Assembly (NCBI GenBank): GCA_964587165.1 | Contig: CAZPKH010000004.1 | Location: 14,148 to 78,147, forward strand | DNA from: CAZPKH01 sp964587165 | Lineage (GTDB): Bacteria > Bacteroidota > Bacteroidia > Bacteroidales > Muribaculaceae | Reading direction: 5' to 3' | DNA: 64,000 nucleotides | Part shown: positions 49,324 through 58,461 of the stretch, piece by piece | Numbering within the stretch: position 1 is the stretch's first letter | Layout: each line of letters starts with the position of its first letter | The notes under the pieces: model-generated | The model's database searches: none | What the model was told of the DNA's origin: nothing | What the model saw: only the letters and a program-made list of their open reading frames with translations | Made by a program: the position numbers and the translations under genes

Positions 49324-51146
49324 CAGAGTGAATCAATATAGGTGTACAGACACTGAAGTATGGTGCGCGCCATCTGCTCGCGCGATTGGTCGGGGCCCCA
49401 TGCCACCCGCTCGGCTATGGTGTCGAAGTCGAGCCACCCCTCGGGGGTACGGACGGCCACACCGTTGTGGTAGCTGTGGAAGGAGAACTGGCGCGATGGG
49501 TAGTCGGCAGAAAGCACGTCGCGCGAGAAGATGAAATCGTCGTGCGGCAGGCCCATCTGCGAAAGTATGGTGGCGGCAAGATCGGTCTGCGAGGTGATGG
49601 TATCGACGCGCATCGGCCCCTTGACGGCTCCGCCGAACATCACGGCCGGTATACGCGGAAACTCGTAGTGGTTGAGCGGCAGGCCGTATTCGGAGCCGTA
49701 GTGCACGCCATGGTCGGCCACGACGACTACGAGGGTGTTGTCCCACACAGGCGATTTGCGCAGAGTCTCGACAAACTCGCCTAAGGCGCGGTCGGTGTAA
49801 GCAAAGGCAGCCGCCATGCGGTCGGTTGCCCCATCTGCCGAGGGTACATCGAACGGCTCGTGCGACGACAGGGTCTGAAGGGTCATCATCCACGGCTGCG
49901 GGGCACGCGCTATCTCCTCGGCGAGGCGGCGGAATGTCACTTCGTCGTGCACACCCCACTTGCAGCGCGGATCGGCTGCGCTGAAAGCGCTCTCGGCTAT
50001 AAGCGTGTCGTGACCGGACGCCAGATAATAGTCGGCTTTCTGTCGCACCGTCAGGTCGCCGCCGTGTATCACCGTCGTGGCATACCCTGCCTCCTTGAGC
50101 CGGCGGGGGAGCGCCGGGAGGTTGGCCAGCTTGCCGGGATATTTTCCCACGGTGGCGTTCGGCTGCCCGGGCAGGCCGCTGAATATGCTTATCAGGCCGC
50201 GGTCGGTGAGGTAGCTTCCGCAATCCATATTTGTGAAGAGCACCCCTTCGGCGGCCAGGCGGTTGAGGTTGGGGGTGATCGTAGGATCGTCGAAAAATCT
50301 CTGCGAGAGGCTTTCCCACACAATCACTACAATGTTGGGCCGGTCGGTGGTCAGAATCTTCGCCGGTGGCGCCGACTGCCGCGGATATAGAGCGGCGAGA
50401 TCTGCTTCGGCCTGCTGCTGTGGGTAGTAGCGGAAAGCGGTGGCGTACGGATTCTTCCTGTCGAGCGAGTAGATGAAAGTATAGATCGAGTTCTGAGCCG
50501 CATGGTTGAGCAGCGGCACGGAGCTGTAGAGGGCTATCGTGGGATTGTTGGGACGCATCCCGACGCCACGCACGGCCACACCCATCAGGGCAAGGAGCGC
50601 AAGCATCAGCAGATTGCCGAACGAGTAGGTGGCCCACCCTCGCTCTACCGGACCGAGATCGATCAGCGAATATACCCACGACATCCATATGAAATATAGC
50701 GCCGCTACCACAACGATAGCCGCGATGCCGCCGGCCAGATAGCGTGACGAGACACTTGCAAAAGCCCCTTTGGGCGACTTCAGAAAGACCAGCACGGATG
50801 AATCGAGCTTAAAGTGCCAGAAGTCGTACAGGGCAGTGTCGGCCACCACGATTGCACCCACCGCAGCCGAAGCAACGGCGGTGTATATCTCAAGGAGCTG
50901 ACGCGCAGGGAGGTTGAAGTTGTTGTAAAGCGCGAGAATAATCCACGGCACGGCTGTAAGGCAGCATGCGGCGATCAGATCGGTATAGGCTCCGTGGGTG
51001 CAGGCGCTCAGAAAGTCGCTCAGGCCGAGGGGACGCGTCGCGCTGCGGCGGTTGTAGAGCATGAACAGCGGCCTCTGCACCACCATGCAGAAAAGCACGG
51101 TGGCAATCACGGATGCTATCACTGCTGCCTGAGGCGTCAGAATCAT
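49323..51146 (-). CDS. LtaS-like sulfatase-fold membrane transferase, copy 2
   Basis: Paralogue of the preceding protein, 607 residues, with the same layout: about five helices and a catalytic domain from about residue 265. Motifs are PNIVVIVWESLSQRFFDD, GSYLTDRGLISIFSG (probable nucleophile Thr), TVIHGGDLTVRQK, TLQTLSSHEPFDVPS and VVADHGVHYGSEYG. The two differ in the residues flanking the Thr and in the loop after the Glu, so donor or acceptor may differ. It overlaps copy 1 by 1 bp and the GT9 gene by 4 bp. Confidence 0.87.
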   Translation of the reverse strand: MILTPQAAVIASVIATVLFCMVVQRPLFMLYNRRSATRPLGLSDFLSACTHGAYTDLIAACCLTAVPWIILALYNNFNLPARQLLEIYTAVASAAVGAIVVADTALYDFWHFKLDSSVLVFLKSPKGAFASVSSRYLAGGIAAIVVVAALYFIWMSWVYSLIDLGPVERGWATYSFGNLLMLALLALMGVAVRGVGMRPNNPTIALYSSVPLLNHAAQNSIYTFIYSLDRKNPYATAFRYYPQQQAEADLAALYPRQSAPPAKILTTDRPNIVVIVWESLSQRFFDDPTITPNLNRLAAEGVLFTNMDCGSYLTDRGLISIFSGLPGQPNATVGKYPGKLANLPALPRRLKEAGYATTVIHGGDLTVRQKADYYLASGHDTLIAESAFSAADPRCKWGVHDEVTFRRLAEEIARAPQPWMMTLQTLSSHEPFDVPSADGATDRMAAAFAYTDRALGEFVETLRKSPVWDNTLVVVVADHGVHYGSEYGLPLNHYEFPRIPAVMFGGAVKGPMRVDTITSQTDLAATILSQMGLPHDDFIFSRDVLSADYPSRQFSFHSYHNGVAVRTPEGWLDFDTIAERVAWGPDQSREQMARTILQCLYTYIDSL

Positions 51147-52168
51147 TGGTGGAGGATGGAAATGATGCGGTCAACTACACTCTGCGGGGTAATGCCGCGC
51201 ATGCACTCCATGGTGCCCCTCGGGCAACCGGGCGAACCGGCTATAGAGCAAGGCTGGCAGTCGATATTGAGGCAAATGCCAAGGTCGTGAGGCTGTCCGT
51301 AGGGCTGGAATCCGCAGCGCGGCACCGTGCTGCCCCAGATAGTGATGACCGGTGTGCCGACAAGCGATGCCAGATGCTGATTGGCCGAATCCATACTCAC
51401 CATCACTGCAAGCGCACTCATGGCGGCGAGCTCCTGATCAAGGGTATACTTCCCGGCCAGGGAGACTACACCGGGATAGCGTTCGGCCCACTGTTGCAGT
51501 TGTCCGGCCTCGCTGCCGCGTGCACCAAAGAGGTATACGGGGATACCGCGGCCGGAGAGCGAAGCCACCACCTGCTCCATCAGCTCCGGGGGGTAAGTCT
51601 TGTTGAGATAGCGTGCAAACGGCGCGATGCCGACGGCACCCTGCGGTATGTCGACAGGCGGATGCGGCTTGACGACCTCCCGGCCACTTGCATATATCGA
51701 TACGAAATCGAGCTTCACCGGGTAGCCGAGGCGGCTGAACACGTCGGCATACCGCTCAATATAGGGCCATTCAGGCTCAAAGCGGCCTTTGAGCAGGCGG
51801 CGACGCTTGGAGCGCTGCTTGTCGACCATAGCCACCGGCACCCCGTGAAGCCGCATCCAGGCATCTATCTCCCATGAGCGGATCACGTTGTGGAGGTCGG
51901 CCACGGCGTCGTAATGCCTTGACGACAACTCTTTAAGCAGACGCAACGTGCCGCCGGCGCCTTTATATCGGCCTTTGAAATCGGCCTCCACCACATGCAG
52001 ATTTGACGGAGCATTGATGAGCAGCTTTGCAAAGAACGGGCGCGTAAGCAGGTCGATATGCAGCTGCGGGTATTGCCGTGCCAGCGCGTAGAGCACCGTC
52101 AGGGTCATGGCGACATCGCCCAGTGCCGACAGTCGTATGGCGAGTATGCGCTTTGTGGTGTGGGGCAT
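51143..52168 (-). CDS. Glycosyltransferase family 9 (heptosyltransferase-like)
   Basis: GT9 enzyme of 341 residues, like WaaC/WaaF/WaaQ that build the lipopolysaccharide inner core. The N-terminus ILAIRLSALGDVAMTLTVLY is the typical start, and the donor-site region SMDSANQHLASLVGTPVITIWG is strongly conserved. It lies between kdsB and the LtaS-like pair, consistent with core assembly right after Kdo. The true donor sugar is not known. Confidence 0.9.
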   Translation of the reverse strand: MPHTTKRILAIRLSALGDVAMTLTVLYALARQYPQLHIDLLTRPFFAKLLINAPSNLHVVEADFKGRYKGAGGTLRLLKELSSRHYDAVADLHNVIRSWEIDAWMRLHGVPVAMVDKQRSKRRRLLKGRFEPEWPYIERYADVFSRLGYPVKLDFVSIYASGREVVKPHPPVDIPQGAVGIAPFARYLNKTYPPELMEQVVASLSGRGIPVYLFGARGSEAGQLQQWAERYPGVVSLAGKYTLDQELAAMSALAVMVSMDSANQHLASLVGTPVITIWGSTVPRCGFQPYGQPHDLGICLNIDCQPCSIAGSPGCPRGTMECMRGITPQSVVDRIISILHQ

Positions 52169-52222
52169 CGTATCAGAGATTAATTTGCGACTCAGAAAAT
52201 AACATTTATTATGGGGCAGGCT

Positions 52223-52945
52223 CTAAGAGAGGTATGCTTCTACGCCGGCTATATCTTTTGGGGTGTCGACCGAGAGCGATTTGCAGTGGCAGTTATAGTA
52301 ATATATCGGCATATGGTTCTCGATGAACCGGAATGAGTCGTTCTCCTCGATCTTCTCAATCGGGCCGCGGGGGGTGTTGTGATAGAAATCGAGAGCCTTG
52401 CGTGTGAATGCGCCCACTCCCACGAATTTGTGGAACACATAGTCCATAGCTCCTTTGGGGAACGGTATGGGCGAGCGCGATATGAAGAGGCAGCGGTCGT
52501 CGGCGGCGGTTACTATCTTGAGGTTTGTGGCATCGACCACCTCGACGGGGTTAGAGAAATCTGTCATCAGATTGCTTACAAAAAAGCCGTCGGCATCGAT
52601 TCCGCCGGCCGGAATGCACTGCATTATGGCATCGCGGCGCAGCAGCGGCTCGTCGCCGTTTACCATCACATACAGGTCGGCCTCGACACGGGTCGACACT
52701 TCATAGAGGCGCTCGGTGGCGGTGTCGTGATCGGAGCGTGTCATGATCACCTCGGCTCCGAAAGCCTCGGCAGCGGTGCGGATACGGTCGGAATCGGTGG
52801 CCACAAGCACTTTGTCGAACTCGGGGCACTCGCAGCAGTGCTCCCACACATGCTGTATCATCGGTTTGCCGCATATCAGCGCGAGAGGTTTCTCGAAGAA
52901 GCGCGACGACTCGGCGCGAGCCGGTATAACGCAGATTATTTTCAT
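52223..52945 (-). CDS. kdsB: 3-deoxy-manno-octulosonate cytidylyltransferase (CMP-Kdo synthetase)
   Basis: Activates Kdo with CTP for transfer to lipid A. The protein has 240 residues from the ATG at 52945 (MKIICVIPARAES); the frame extends 36 codons upstream without homology. Motifs: IPARAESSRFFEKPLALICG (CTP loop), MTRSDHDTATERLYE and MVNGDEPLL. It follows the acyltransferase gene by 65 bp and precedes GT9 by 54 bp. WaaA, which uses its product, is two genes upstream. Confidence 0.95.
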   Translation of the reverse strand: MKIICVIPARAESSRFFEKPLALICGKPMIQHVWEHCCECPEFDKVLVATDSDRIRTAAEAFGAEVIMTRSDHDTATERLYEVSTRVEADLYVMVNGDEPLLRRDAIMQCIPAGGIDADGFFVSNLMTDFSNPVEVVDATNLKIVTAADDRCLFISRSPIPFPKGAMDYVFHKFVGVGAFTRKALDFYHNTPRGPIEKIEENDSFRFIENHMPIYYYNCHCKSLSVDTPKDIAGVEAYLS

Positions 52946-53010
52946 CGGTATATAATGTGTTAGAAGATTCTGTATGTTAATAATATCTGTTGAGTCGAAT
53001 GCAGGTGATG

Positions 53011-53916
53011 TCAGCGCCACCGTTTGTGCGACCATAGCCATAGCCCCGGGCACCGGCGTATGGTCTGCTCCAGCAGGCGGTAATACTGACGTGTGACAGG
53101 GTTGGGATCGCTATCATCCTGAGGCGGTCGCACCGGCACAAAGGTGAGCTCGTAGCGGCCGCGACCGCGCTTCACCACGTCGAGATACAGGAACTCGGCG
53201 CCTATCTTTCGTCCTATAGCCTCTCCGCCGATATAGTAAGGGGTGTCCTGATTGAGAAATCGGGTGGTGAACTTCCGGAGGTCGCTGTTGAACCGATGGT
53301 CGGAGATAAATCCCACCATCATGGCGGGGTGATCGGCGGCTAAGCGCAATATCTCGCGCACGGAGCTAACGAGCTCAATACCGTGGGAGGGGAAGCGGCT
53401 GCGCACCTTCAGCATAAGCTGCTCGGCGGCCGGGTCGTGAAGTTTCTTATAAATATGTGCCGAATATACCTCGGGAGTGTAGTAATAGGTCATGGCAGGC
53501 ATCCACTCCCAGTTGCCGTAATGCGCTAAGAAGAGCACTATCGGACGTCCTTCGGCAGCCAGGCTGTCGATCAGCTCGGGATTGGTGACCATGACGCGGC
53601 GACGCATCGCGCGGTCGGACACAGAGAGGAGTTTGACGGTCTCTACGATATTGTCGGCAAGCGAATGGTAAAAGTCGCGCTCCACCTCCTTGAGGCGCTC
53701 TTCTGAAAAGTCGGGGAAGGAGGCCTTGAGGTTGCGACGCACTACCTTGATGCGATATTTCATCACTCTGTACAGCACCAGGTATATCAGATCGGCCACA
53801 CCCCAAAGCAGCCACATCGGCAGCCATGCCAACGGCAGCAGCAGGGCCATGTACAGGCGGTAGCGCCACAGCTCACGGCCTCGGAGGGTGTTGACTATCT
53901 CGACGCGGCTTTTCAC
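53011..53916 (-). CDS. Lipid A biosynthesis acyltransferase (LpxL/HtrB family)
   Basis: Membrane-bound acyltransferase of 301 residues that adds a secondary acyl chain to Kdo-lipid A. One N-terminal helix (LYMALLLPLAWLPMWLLWGV) and the catalytic HX4E motif in FLAHYGNWEWMPA, with later MVGFISDHRF. The start is taken as the GTG at 53916, which overlaps the waaA stop by 4 bases (GTGA). The longer open frame to 54303 lies inside waaA and is low-complexity Arg-rich sequence, not part of the protein. Confidence 0.9.
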   Translation of the reverse strand: MKSRVEIVNTLRGRELWRYRLYMALLLPLAWLPMWLLWGVADLIYLVLYRVMKYRIKVVRRNLKASFPDFSEERLKEVERDFYHSLADNIVETVKLLSVSDRAMRRRVMVTNPELIDSLAAEGRPIVLFLAHYGNWEWMPAMTYYYTPEVYSAHIYKKLHDPAAEQLMLKVRSRFPSHGIELVSSVREILRLAADHPAMMVGFISDHRFNSDLRKFTTRFLNQDTPYYIGGEAIGRKIGAEFLYLDVVKRGRGRYELTFVPVRPPQDDSDPNPVTRQYYRLLEQTIRRCPGLWLWSHKRWR

Positions 53917-55184
53917 GATGCTAATATTTTGTCGACCACGGCAGCCGCGGCGTCGGCATTGGTTTTCACATATCGGCGTGCCACCTCGGCGGCATGGTCG
54001 AGATAGGCGCGATCGTCCTTTATACGGGTGAACCATGCGTCGAGCTGATCGGCATCGGCCACAACCTCGCCTATGCCAAGCCCGACGAGCTGCCCGGGGG
54101 TGATCTTGCGCTCTATGCGCGGGCCGAAAGCCACCGGAAGGCCGTAGGCTGAAGCCTCGATGAGCGAATGGAGGTAGGGCGTGAAGCCGCCCCCGACGTA
54201 GGCGTAGCGGCCGTAGCGATAGATGTAGGCAAGCGAGCCGACGCTGTCGACTATAAGCGACTGAGCCTGTTGCAGATCGGCATCGGAAGCGTCGGAAAGA
54301 CACACCGAGCGTCTGCGCAGCAGGCTCTGCATCGTGGCGATCTCGGCGCGGTCGATGGCATGGGGCACTATGATAAATTTCACATCCGGGTGGCGGTTGG
54401 CCAGCTCGACCACCATCTGCATATCGGTGCTGTCGTGCACCGAGCCAGCCACGAATACTTTCTGAGAGCCGCCTGCAAACCGCTCTATACGCTCATCGTG
54501 CCAAGGGGTGCGGGCTTTTATCAAAGCGTTGTCGAAGAGCGGATTGCCGCTCACCTCTATCCTCTCCACCCCTAAGCGTTCAAGCCGTTCGCGCGAGGCA
54601 TCGTCGAGCACGAAGATGCGCGTATAGCAGTTCAGACAGCTGCGGTGCCACCATCCGTACCATTTGAAGAACACGGAGCTGTCGGTGATCTTTGCCGACA
54701 CAAGGTAGGTGGGGATGCCGCGGCGACGCAGCTCGTGGAGATAGTTGTACCAATACTCCGACACCATGAACACGGCGGCATCCGGACGCACCAGATCAAG
54801 GAAGCGACGCACATTGCCGCGACTGTCAAGCGGCAGATAGTACACCTCGTCGATACCGGCCGGACAATCCTGCATAGGCTCGAAGCCCGAGGGCGAGAAG
54901 AATGTAAGCACCACCCGGCAGGGGCCACGGCGCTTGAACTCGCGGATAAGGGGCATAGCCACGGCGGCTTCGCCCAATGATGCTGCATGAAGCCATATTA
55001 CCGGGCCGGCGGATGCCGCATCGCCCCGCCCGGCCACACACTGCCGTATGCGCCTGAATGTGTCGGCCTGACCGCGGGCAAAGCGGGCAGCTTTTGAGGG
55101 AGCTGCGTCGGGCGATACAAAGCGCCCCCGGCCACGCACGGCCGAAGCAGCTGCGGCAAGTATAGCGTTATAAATCAGCGACAT
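53913..55184 (-). CDS. waaA: 3-deoxy-D-manno-octulosonic acid transferase
   Basis: Inner-membrane-associated GT30 enzyme of 423 residues adding one or two Kdo residues to lipid IVA. The N-terminus lies in the membrane, the acceptor domain has VIWLHAASLGEAAVAMPLI, and the donor domain has KVFVAGSVHDSTD, FIIVPHAIDR and the YAYVGGGFTPYLHSLIEASAYGLP-type donor site. It is the first gene of the lipopolysaccharide locus, with a -7 element upstream at 55258-55265 on the minus strand. Confidence 0.95.
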   Translation of the reverse strand: MSLIYNAILAAAASAVRGRGRFVSPDAAPSKAARFARGQADTFRRIRQCVAGRGDAASAGPVIWLHAASLGEAAVAMPLIREFKRRGPCRVVLTFFSPSGFEPMQDCPAGIDEVYYLPLDSRGNVRRFLDLVRPDAAVFMVSEYWYNYLHELRRRGIPTYLVSAKITDSSVFFKWYGWWHRSCLNCYTRIFVLDDASRERLERLGVERIEVSGNPLFDNALIKARTPWHDERIERFAGGSQKVFVAGSVHDSTDMQMVVELANRHPDVKFIIVPHAIDRAEIATMQSLLRRRSVCLSDASDADLQQAQSLIVDSVGSLAYIYRYGRYAYVGGGFTPYLHSLIEASAYGLPVAFGPRIERKITPGQLVGLGIGEVVADADQLDAWFTRIKDDRAYLDHAAEVARRYVKTNADAAAAVVDKILAS

Positions 55185-55257
55185 TACAGGTCAACAGTTT
55201 GTGTATGCAACGCAACCGACAGTGAGCCGCGAGCCCATAGCGATTGCAATTTCGCCA

Positions 55258-55265
55258 CAAATTTA
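55258..55265 (-). promoter_or_regulatory. -7 element for the waaA operon
   Basis: CAAATTTA on the plus strand reads TAAATTTG on the coding strand, 74 bp upstream of the waaA start. It is divergent from the DUF4250 promoter 36 bp away. No clear -33 element. Confidence 0.5.
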
Positions 55266-55300
55266 GCAATTTTAACCAACAAGTGCACCATATTTCTTGC

Positions 55301-55308
55301 TACATTTG
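55301..55308 (+). promoter_or_regulatory. -7 element for the DUF4250 gene
   Basis: TACATTTG matches TAnnTTTG exactly and ends 18 bp before the ATG at 55327. The frame starting at 55297 spans it and is rejected. Confidence 0.6.
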
Positions 55309-55326
55309 CACCAAAACAAGGATATT

Positions 55327-55503
55327 ATGGATTTACCAAACGACCCTGTAATGCTTCTGAGCGCAGTGAACATGAAGCTGCGCGACAGCTACGACTCGCT
55401 CGATGCCCTTTGCGACGATCTCGACGTGGATCGCGATACCCTGATAGCCAAGCTGAAAGAGGCCGGATTCGAGTATATGCCGGAGATAAATCAGTTCCGC
55501 TGA
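55327..55503 (+). CDS. DUF4250 domain-containing protein
   Basis: Small cytosolic protein of 58 residues matching the DUF4250 pattern: LPNDPVMLLSAVNMKLRD at the N-terminus and LDVDRDTLIAKLKEAGFEY at the C-terminus. It is predicted to be mostly helical, like a small helix-turn-helix. No function is known. The start follows the promoter; the gene ends immediately before the convergent TPR gene with no spacer. Confidence 0.8.
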   Translation: MDLPNDPVMLLSAVNMKLRDSYDSLDALCDDLDVDRDTLIAKLKEAGFEYMPEINQFR

Positions 55504-57558
55504 TCAGCGGGCCATTCGGCGCAGCAGCGAGTATGACGGCGCGATGCCGAGCTGCCCGGCGCGCGAGAGGTCGGCGAAAGCATCGGCCTTATGCCCGAGC
55601 ATCATGCGCACATAGCCGCGGTTGTACCACGCTTCGCCGAGGTCGTCCTTGAGCTCGATGGCGTGTGAGAATGCGCTGTCGGCAGCCGCGTAGTCGCCTT
55701 CGGAGGCGAGTATGCACCCGCGGTCGTACCACGCTATGGCCATCGAGGGCGACAGGCGAAGCACTTCGTCGAGGTCGGCCAAGGCGGCATCGACGGTAGC
55801 ACGCAGAAGCATGGCTGTCTGCGGGTCGGAAGGTCGGTCGGGGTCAGCTTTGGCTATCTCGACCTGCCGCCAGCGGGCTACACCGCGCATCAGCAGAGCC
55901 ACAACAAATTCGGGCGATGCAGCTATTGCCGTATCGAGGTCGGCGATGGCTGCCGTATAGTCGCGGAGTGCCATACGGTCGAGGGCACGGCCCAGATGAT
56001 CGACCGGGCGCACCGTGGCGGGCGACTGCGCAAAGCGCCGTGTGTAGCGGCTGATGGAGTTTTCGTGAGCGGCTATGTCGGCATCGGTGAGGGCCGGTTC
56101 GCGGGTCACCACCAGGAGCTGCCGCTGCAGGGTGTGCGATGAGTTGAGCTCGTCGATCTCGCGCACGAAGTCGGTCGACATCTTCAGCTCCGTGGGCTCG
56201 GCGTAGTAGCTGAAGAAGTATAGCGGCTCAAGCCGAATGGTGAAGTCGGTGTTCTGAATAGAGCCGCGTGTCGAGCCGTTGTCATAGTCGCGGGGCGTGG
56301 ATGTGAGGTTGTCGACCAGAAGCAGCGACGAGAAGCGGGCGGCCACGGCATCCTGGTCCTCTTCAAGGAGGGTGCGCTCGGCATCGGGATCGTCGGTTTC
56401 TCCGGCCGAAGCTCCTATATCCTGATCGGGGAGCGTGACTACCCGCTTGCGGGCCAGAGCGACCGACTGCTTGAAGTCGCGGTCGGCAGCGCGTGAGTTG
56501 CCGCGGCGGTACTGTATGTCGCCGCGCAGATATATGGCGGCGGCGAAATCGGGGAATGCGCGGATCACACGGTCGATGTCGGCATATGCATTGTCGTAGT
56601 CGCCGATCTCGCGGTAGAGGTTGGCGCGGTTGAACAGCGCGCGATACTGGTCAGGGTTCTGGCGGAGCACGTCGGAGAAGTCGGCTATGGCGCGGTTGTA
56701 GTCGTGCACCTCGGCGCGGAGCATGGCGCGGTTGTAGAGGGCTATAATGTTTACGGGGTCGAGCTGCAGGGCGTAGTCGTAGTCGGCCATAGCTCCGATA
56801 TAGTCGTCGGTGTTGTATCGCAGGAAGGCCCGGTTGATATACATACCGGGGCTCTGGGGCTGGAGCTTGACGGCCATATCCATGTCGGCGAGCGCTCCTT
56901 TGTAGTCGTGGTCGGGGGAGTTGACGGCGATGTTGGCACGCATCACGTAGGCATTCACAGCGTTGGCGTTCAGCTCGATTGCTTTTGAAATGTCGGCAAG
57001 GGCGCTTATGGTGTCGCCGCGCATCAGGTTCATGCGTGCGCGGGCGGTGTACCCCCCGTCGTAGCGCGGAAAGCGGCTTATGAGCGTATTGAAAGTGCGC
57101 TCGGCGCCCTCCTGATCGTGCGTGTCGAGGCGTGCGATGGCAAGGTTGCTCAGCACGTTGCGCGAATCGGGCTTGTCGGCGAGCACCCGCTCGTAGTCGG
57201 CTATGGCGGCGTGGTTCATACCGAGATTCTGACGGGCCACGCCGCGCACCTCGTAGGCATCTACGATAAACGGATTTTTCTCAATCGCCGTGGAGGCATC
57301 GGCCTCGGCGCCGGCATAGTCGTCGAGACTCAGCTTGGCTATGGCGCGGTAGAAGTACGGTTTGGCCAGGTATGGCTTGGCCTCGATCACCTGATTGAAA
57401 TATCGGATAGCCACCATATAGTCGTCGAAATACAGGGCGTTGCGGCCTATGGTGAGCACCTGGTCGGTGTCGATCTGGGCGCGCCCGGCTAAGCCCGTGG
57501 TCAGTATGATGACTACGGTGAGCAGAAGTCGGTGTAAAAATCGTCGGGCGCTGTACAT
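55504..57558 (-). CDS. Exported tetratricopeptide-repeat protein
   Basis: Exported protein of 684 residues. A signal peptide (LHRLLLTVVIILTTGLAGRAQ) is followed by about ten to eleven TPR units between residues 30 and 370 (for example YFDDYMVAIRYFNQVIEAKP and YNRAMLRAEVHDYNRAIADF). A non-repeat region of about 150 residues comes next (390-530), and three or four more TPR units form the C-terminus. TPRs act as protein-binding scaffolds; partner and function are not known. The protein is common in Bacteroidales. Transcribed from the left end of the GT2 gene side, 39 bp after it. Confidence 0.87.
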   Translation of the reverse strand: MYSARRFLHRLLLTVVIILTTGLAGRAQIDTDQVLTIGRNALYFDDYMVAIRYFNQVIEAKPYLAKPYFYRAIAKLSLDDYAGAEADASTAIEKNPFIVDAYEVRGVARQNLGMNHAAIADYERVLADKPDSRNVLSNLAIARLDTHDQEGAERTFNTLISRFPRYDGGYTARARMNLMRGDTISALADISKAIELNANAVNAYVMRANIAVNSPDHDYKGALADMDMAVKLQPQSPGMYINRAFLRYNTDDYIGAMADYDYALQLDPVNIIALYNRAMLRAEVHDYNRAIADFSDVLRQNPDQYRALFNRANLYREIGDYDNAYADIDRVIRAFPDFAAAIYLRGDIQYRRGNSRAADRDFKQSVALARKRVVTLPDQDIGASAGETDDPDAERTLLEEDQDAVAARFSSLLLVDNLTSTPRDYDNGSTRGSIQNTDFTIRLEPLYFFSYYAEPTELKMSTDFVREIDELNSSHTLQRQLLVVTREPALTDADIAAHENSISRYTRRFAQSPATVRPVDHLGRALDRMALRDYTAAIADLDTAIAASPEFVVALLMRGVARWRQVEIAKADPDRPSDPQTAMLLRATVDAALADLDEVLRLSPSMAIAWYDRGCILASEGDYAAADSAFSHAIELKDDLGEAWYNRGYVRMMLGHKADAFADLSRAGQLGIAPSYSLLRRMAR

Positions 57559-57597
57559 TTATTACTAAACGTGATGACTGTCTCGAAAATTGCACGC

Positions 57598-58461
57598 TCA
57601 GCTAAGCAGCAGCTTCACCATTCGCTTGAACCATCCGTGGGCGAGGCAGCGAGTCAGTATGAGGAACGTGCGCTTGGCACGCTGTGCGCGGGCTCCGGGA
57701 ATGTGGAAATAGCGGCAGAAGATGATGCGGATGTCGTAGATGTTGATCCGGAACATCATGCTGCGGTACGGGTCGGGCGAATGGCTGGCGCTCTCGCCGA
57801 GCATACGGTATACGGCGGTGAGCTCGTCGGAATGGTTTATGTAGCCGTACATCGAAGCGAAGAGCCAGCGCGGATAGTCGCCCACGGGCATACCGATAAA
57901 ATAATGTATGAATGTATCGTAATACTTCCGGAGCACTTCGCCGCGTATCATCGACGAGCATGTGATCACGCGGTTGCGGTGCAGCAGGTAGGCGGTGTCG
58001 AGGCGTGCAGGGGCATCGGCGTTGAGGCCGGTGGTCATCTCGCCGGTATCCTGGTGATATACCCTCACGTCGGTGTAGGTGACGGAGCAATCGGGATGAG
58101 CGCGGAGATAGTCGACCTGCCGCTGAAGCTTCAGCGGGTCGGTCCAGTAGTCGTCGCCCTCGCAGTAGGCCACAAACTCGGCCTGCCGGATATGTCCGGC
58201 CATGATCCTTTCGAGTGAACCGTCGGGCTTGCGCCACTGGTTCTCGGTTTCATACACACCTTTTATAATATCAGGGTAACGCTGCTCGAACTCACGGATT
58301 ATTGCTGCGGTGGCGTCGGTCGAAGCGTCGTCGTGCACCACGGCCTGAAAGCGGAAGTCGGTGCGCTGCATCACAAACCCTTCGAGGGTGCGTCGTATGT
58401 ATTGCTCCTGATTGTAAGCCAGGCAGTGTATGCTTACAACGATGGGGGGTGCCGGTGTCAT
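57598..58461 (-). CDS. Glycosyltransferase family 2
   Basis: Cytosolic GT-A glycosyltransferase of 287 residues. N-terminus VVSIHCLAYNQEQYIRRTLEGF and the nucleotide-binding VVHDDASTDATAAII match GT2; the metal-binding DXD is in YCEGDDYWTD. It has no membrane helix. Substrates unknown. It overlaps the rarA gene by 4 bp, so it is probably translated from the same message. Confidence 0.88.
   Translation of the reverse strand: MTPAPPIVVSIHCLAYNQEQYIRRTLEGFVMQRTDFRFQAVVHDDASTDATAAIIREFEQRYPDIIKGVYETENQWRKPDGSLERIMAGHIRQAEFVAYCEGDDYWTDPLKLQRQVDYLRAHPDCSVTYTDVRVYHQDTGEMTTGLNADAPARLDTAYLLHRNRVITCSSMIRGEVLRKYYDTFIHYFIGMPVGDYPRWLFASMYGYINHSDELTAVYRMLGESASHSPDPYRSMMFRINIYDIRIIFCRYFHIPGARAQRAKRTFLILTRCLAHGWFKRMVKLLLS

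Noticed and set aside
49333..50688. 451-codon open frame in another frame of the second LtaS-like gene
   Set aside because: Arg/His-rich shadow of the real gene on the same strand.
53917..54303. Long N-terminal extension of the LpxL-like protein
   Set aside because: It overlaps waaA entirely and is Arg-rich shadow sequence; the GTG at 53916 overlapping the waaA stop is a normal coupled start.
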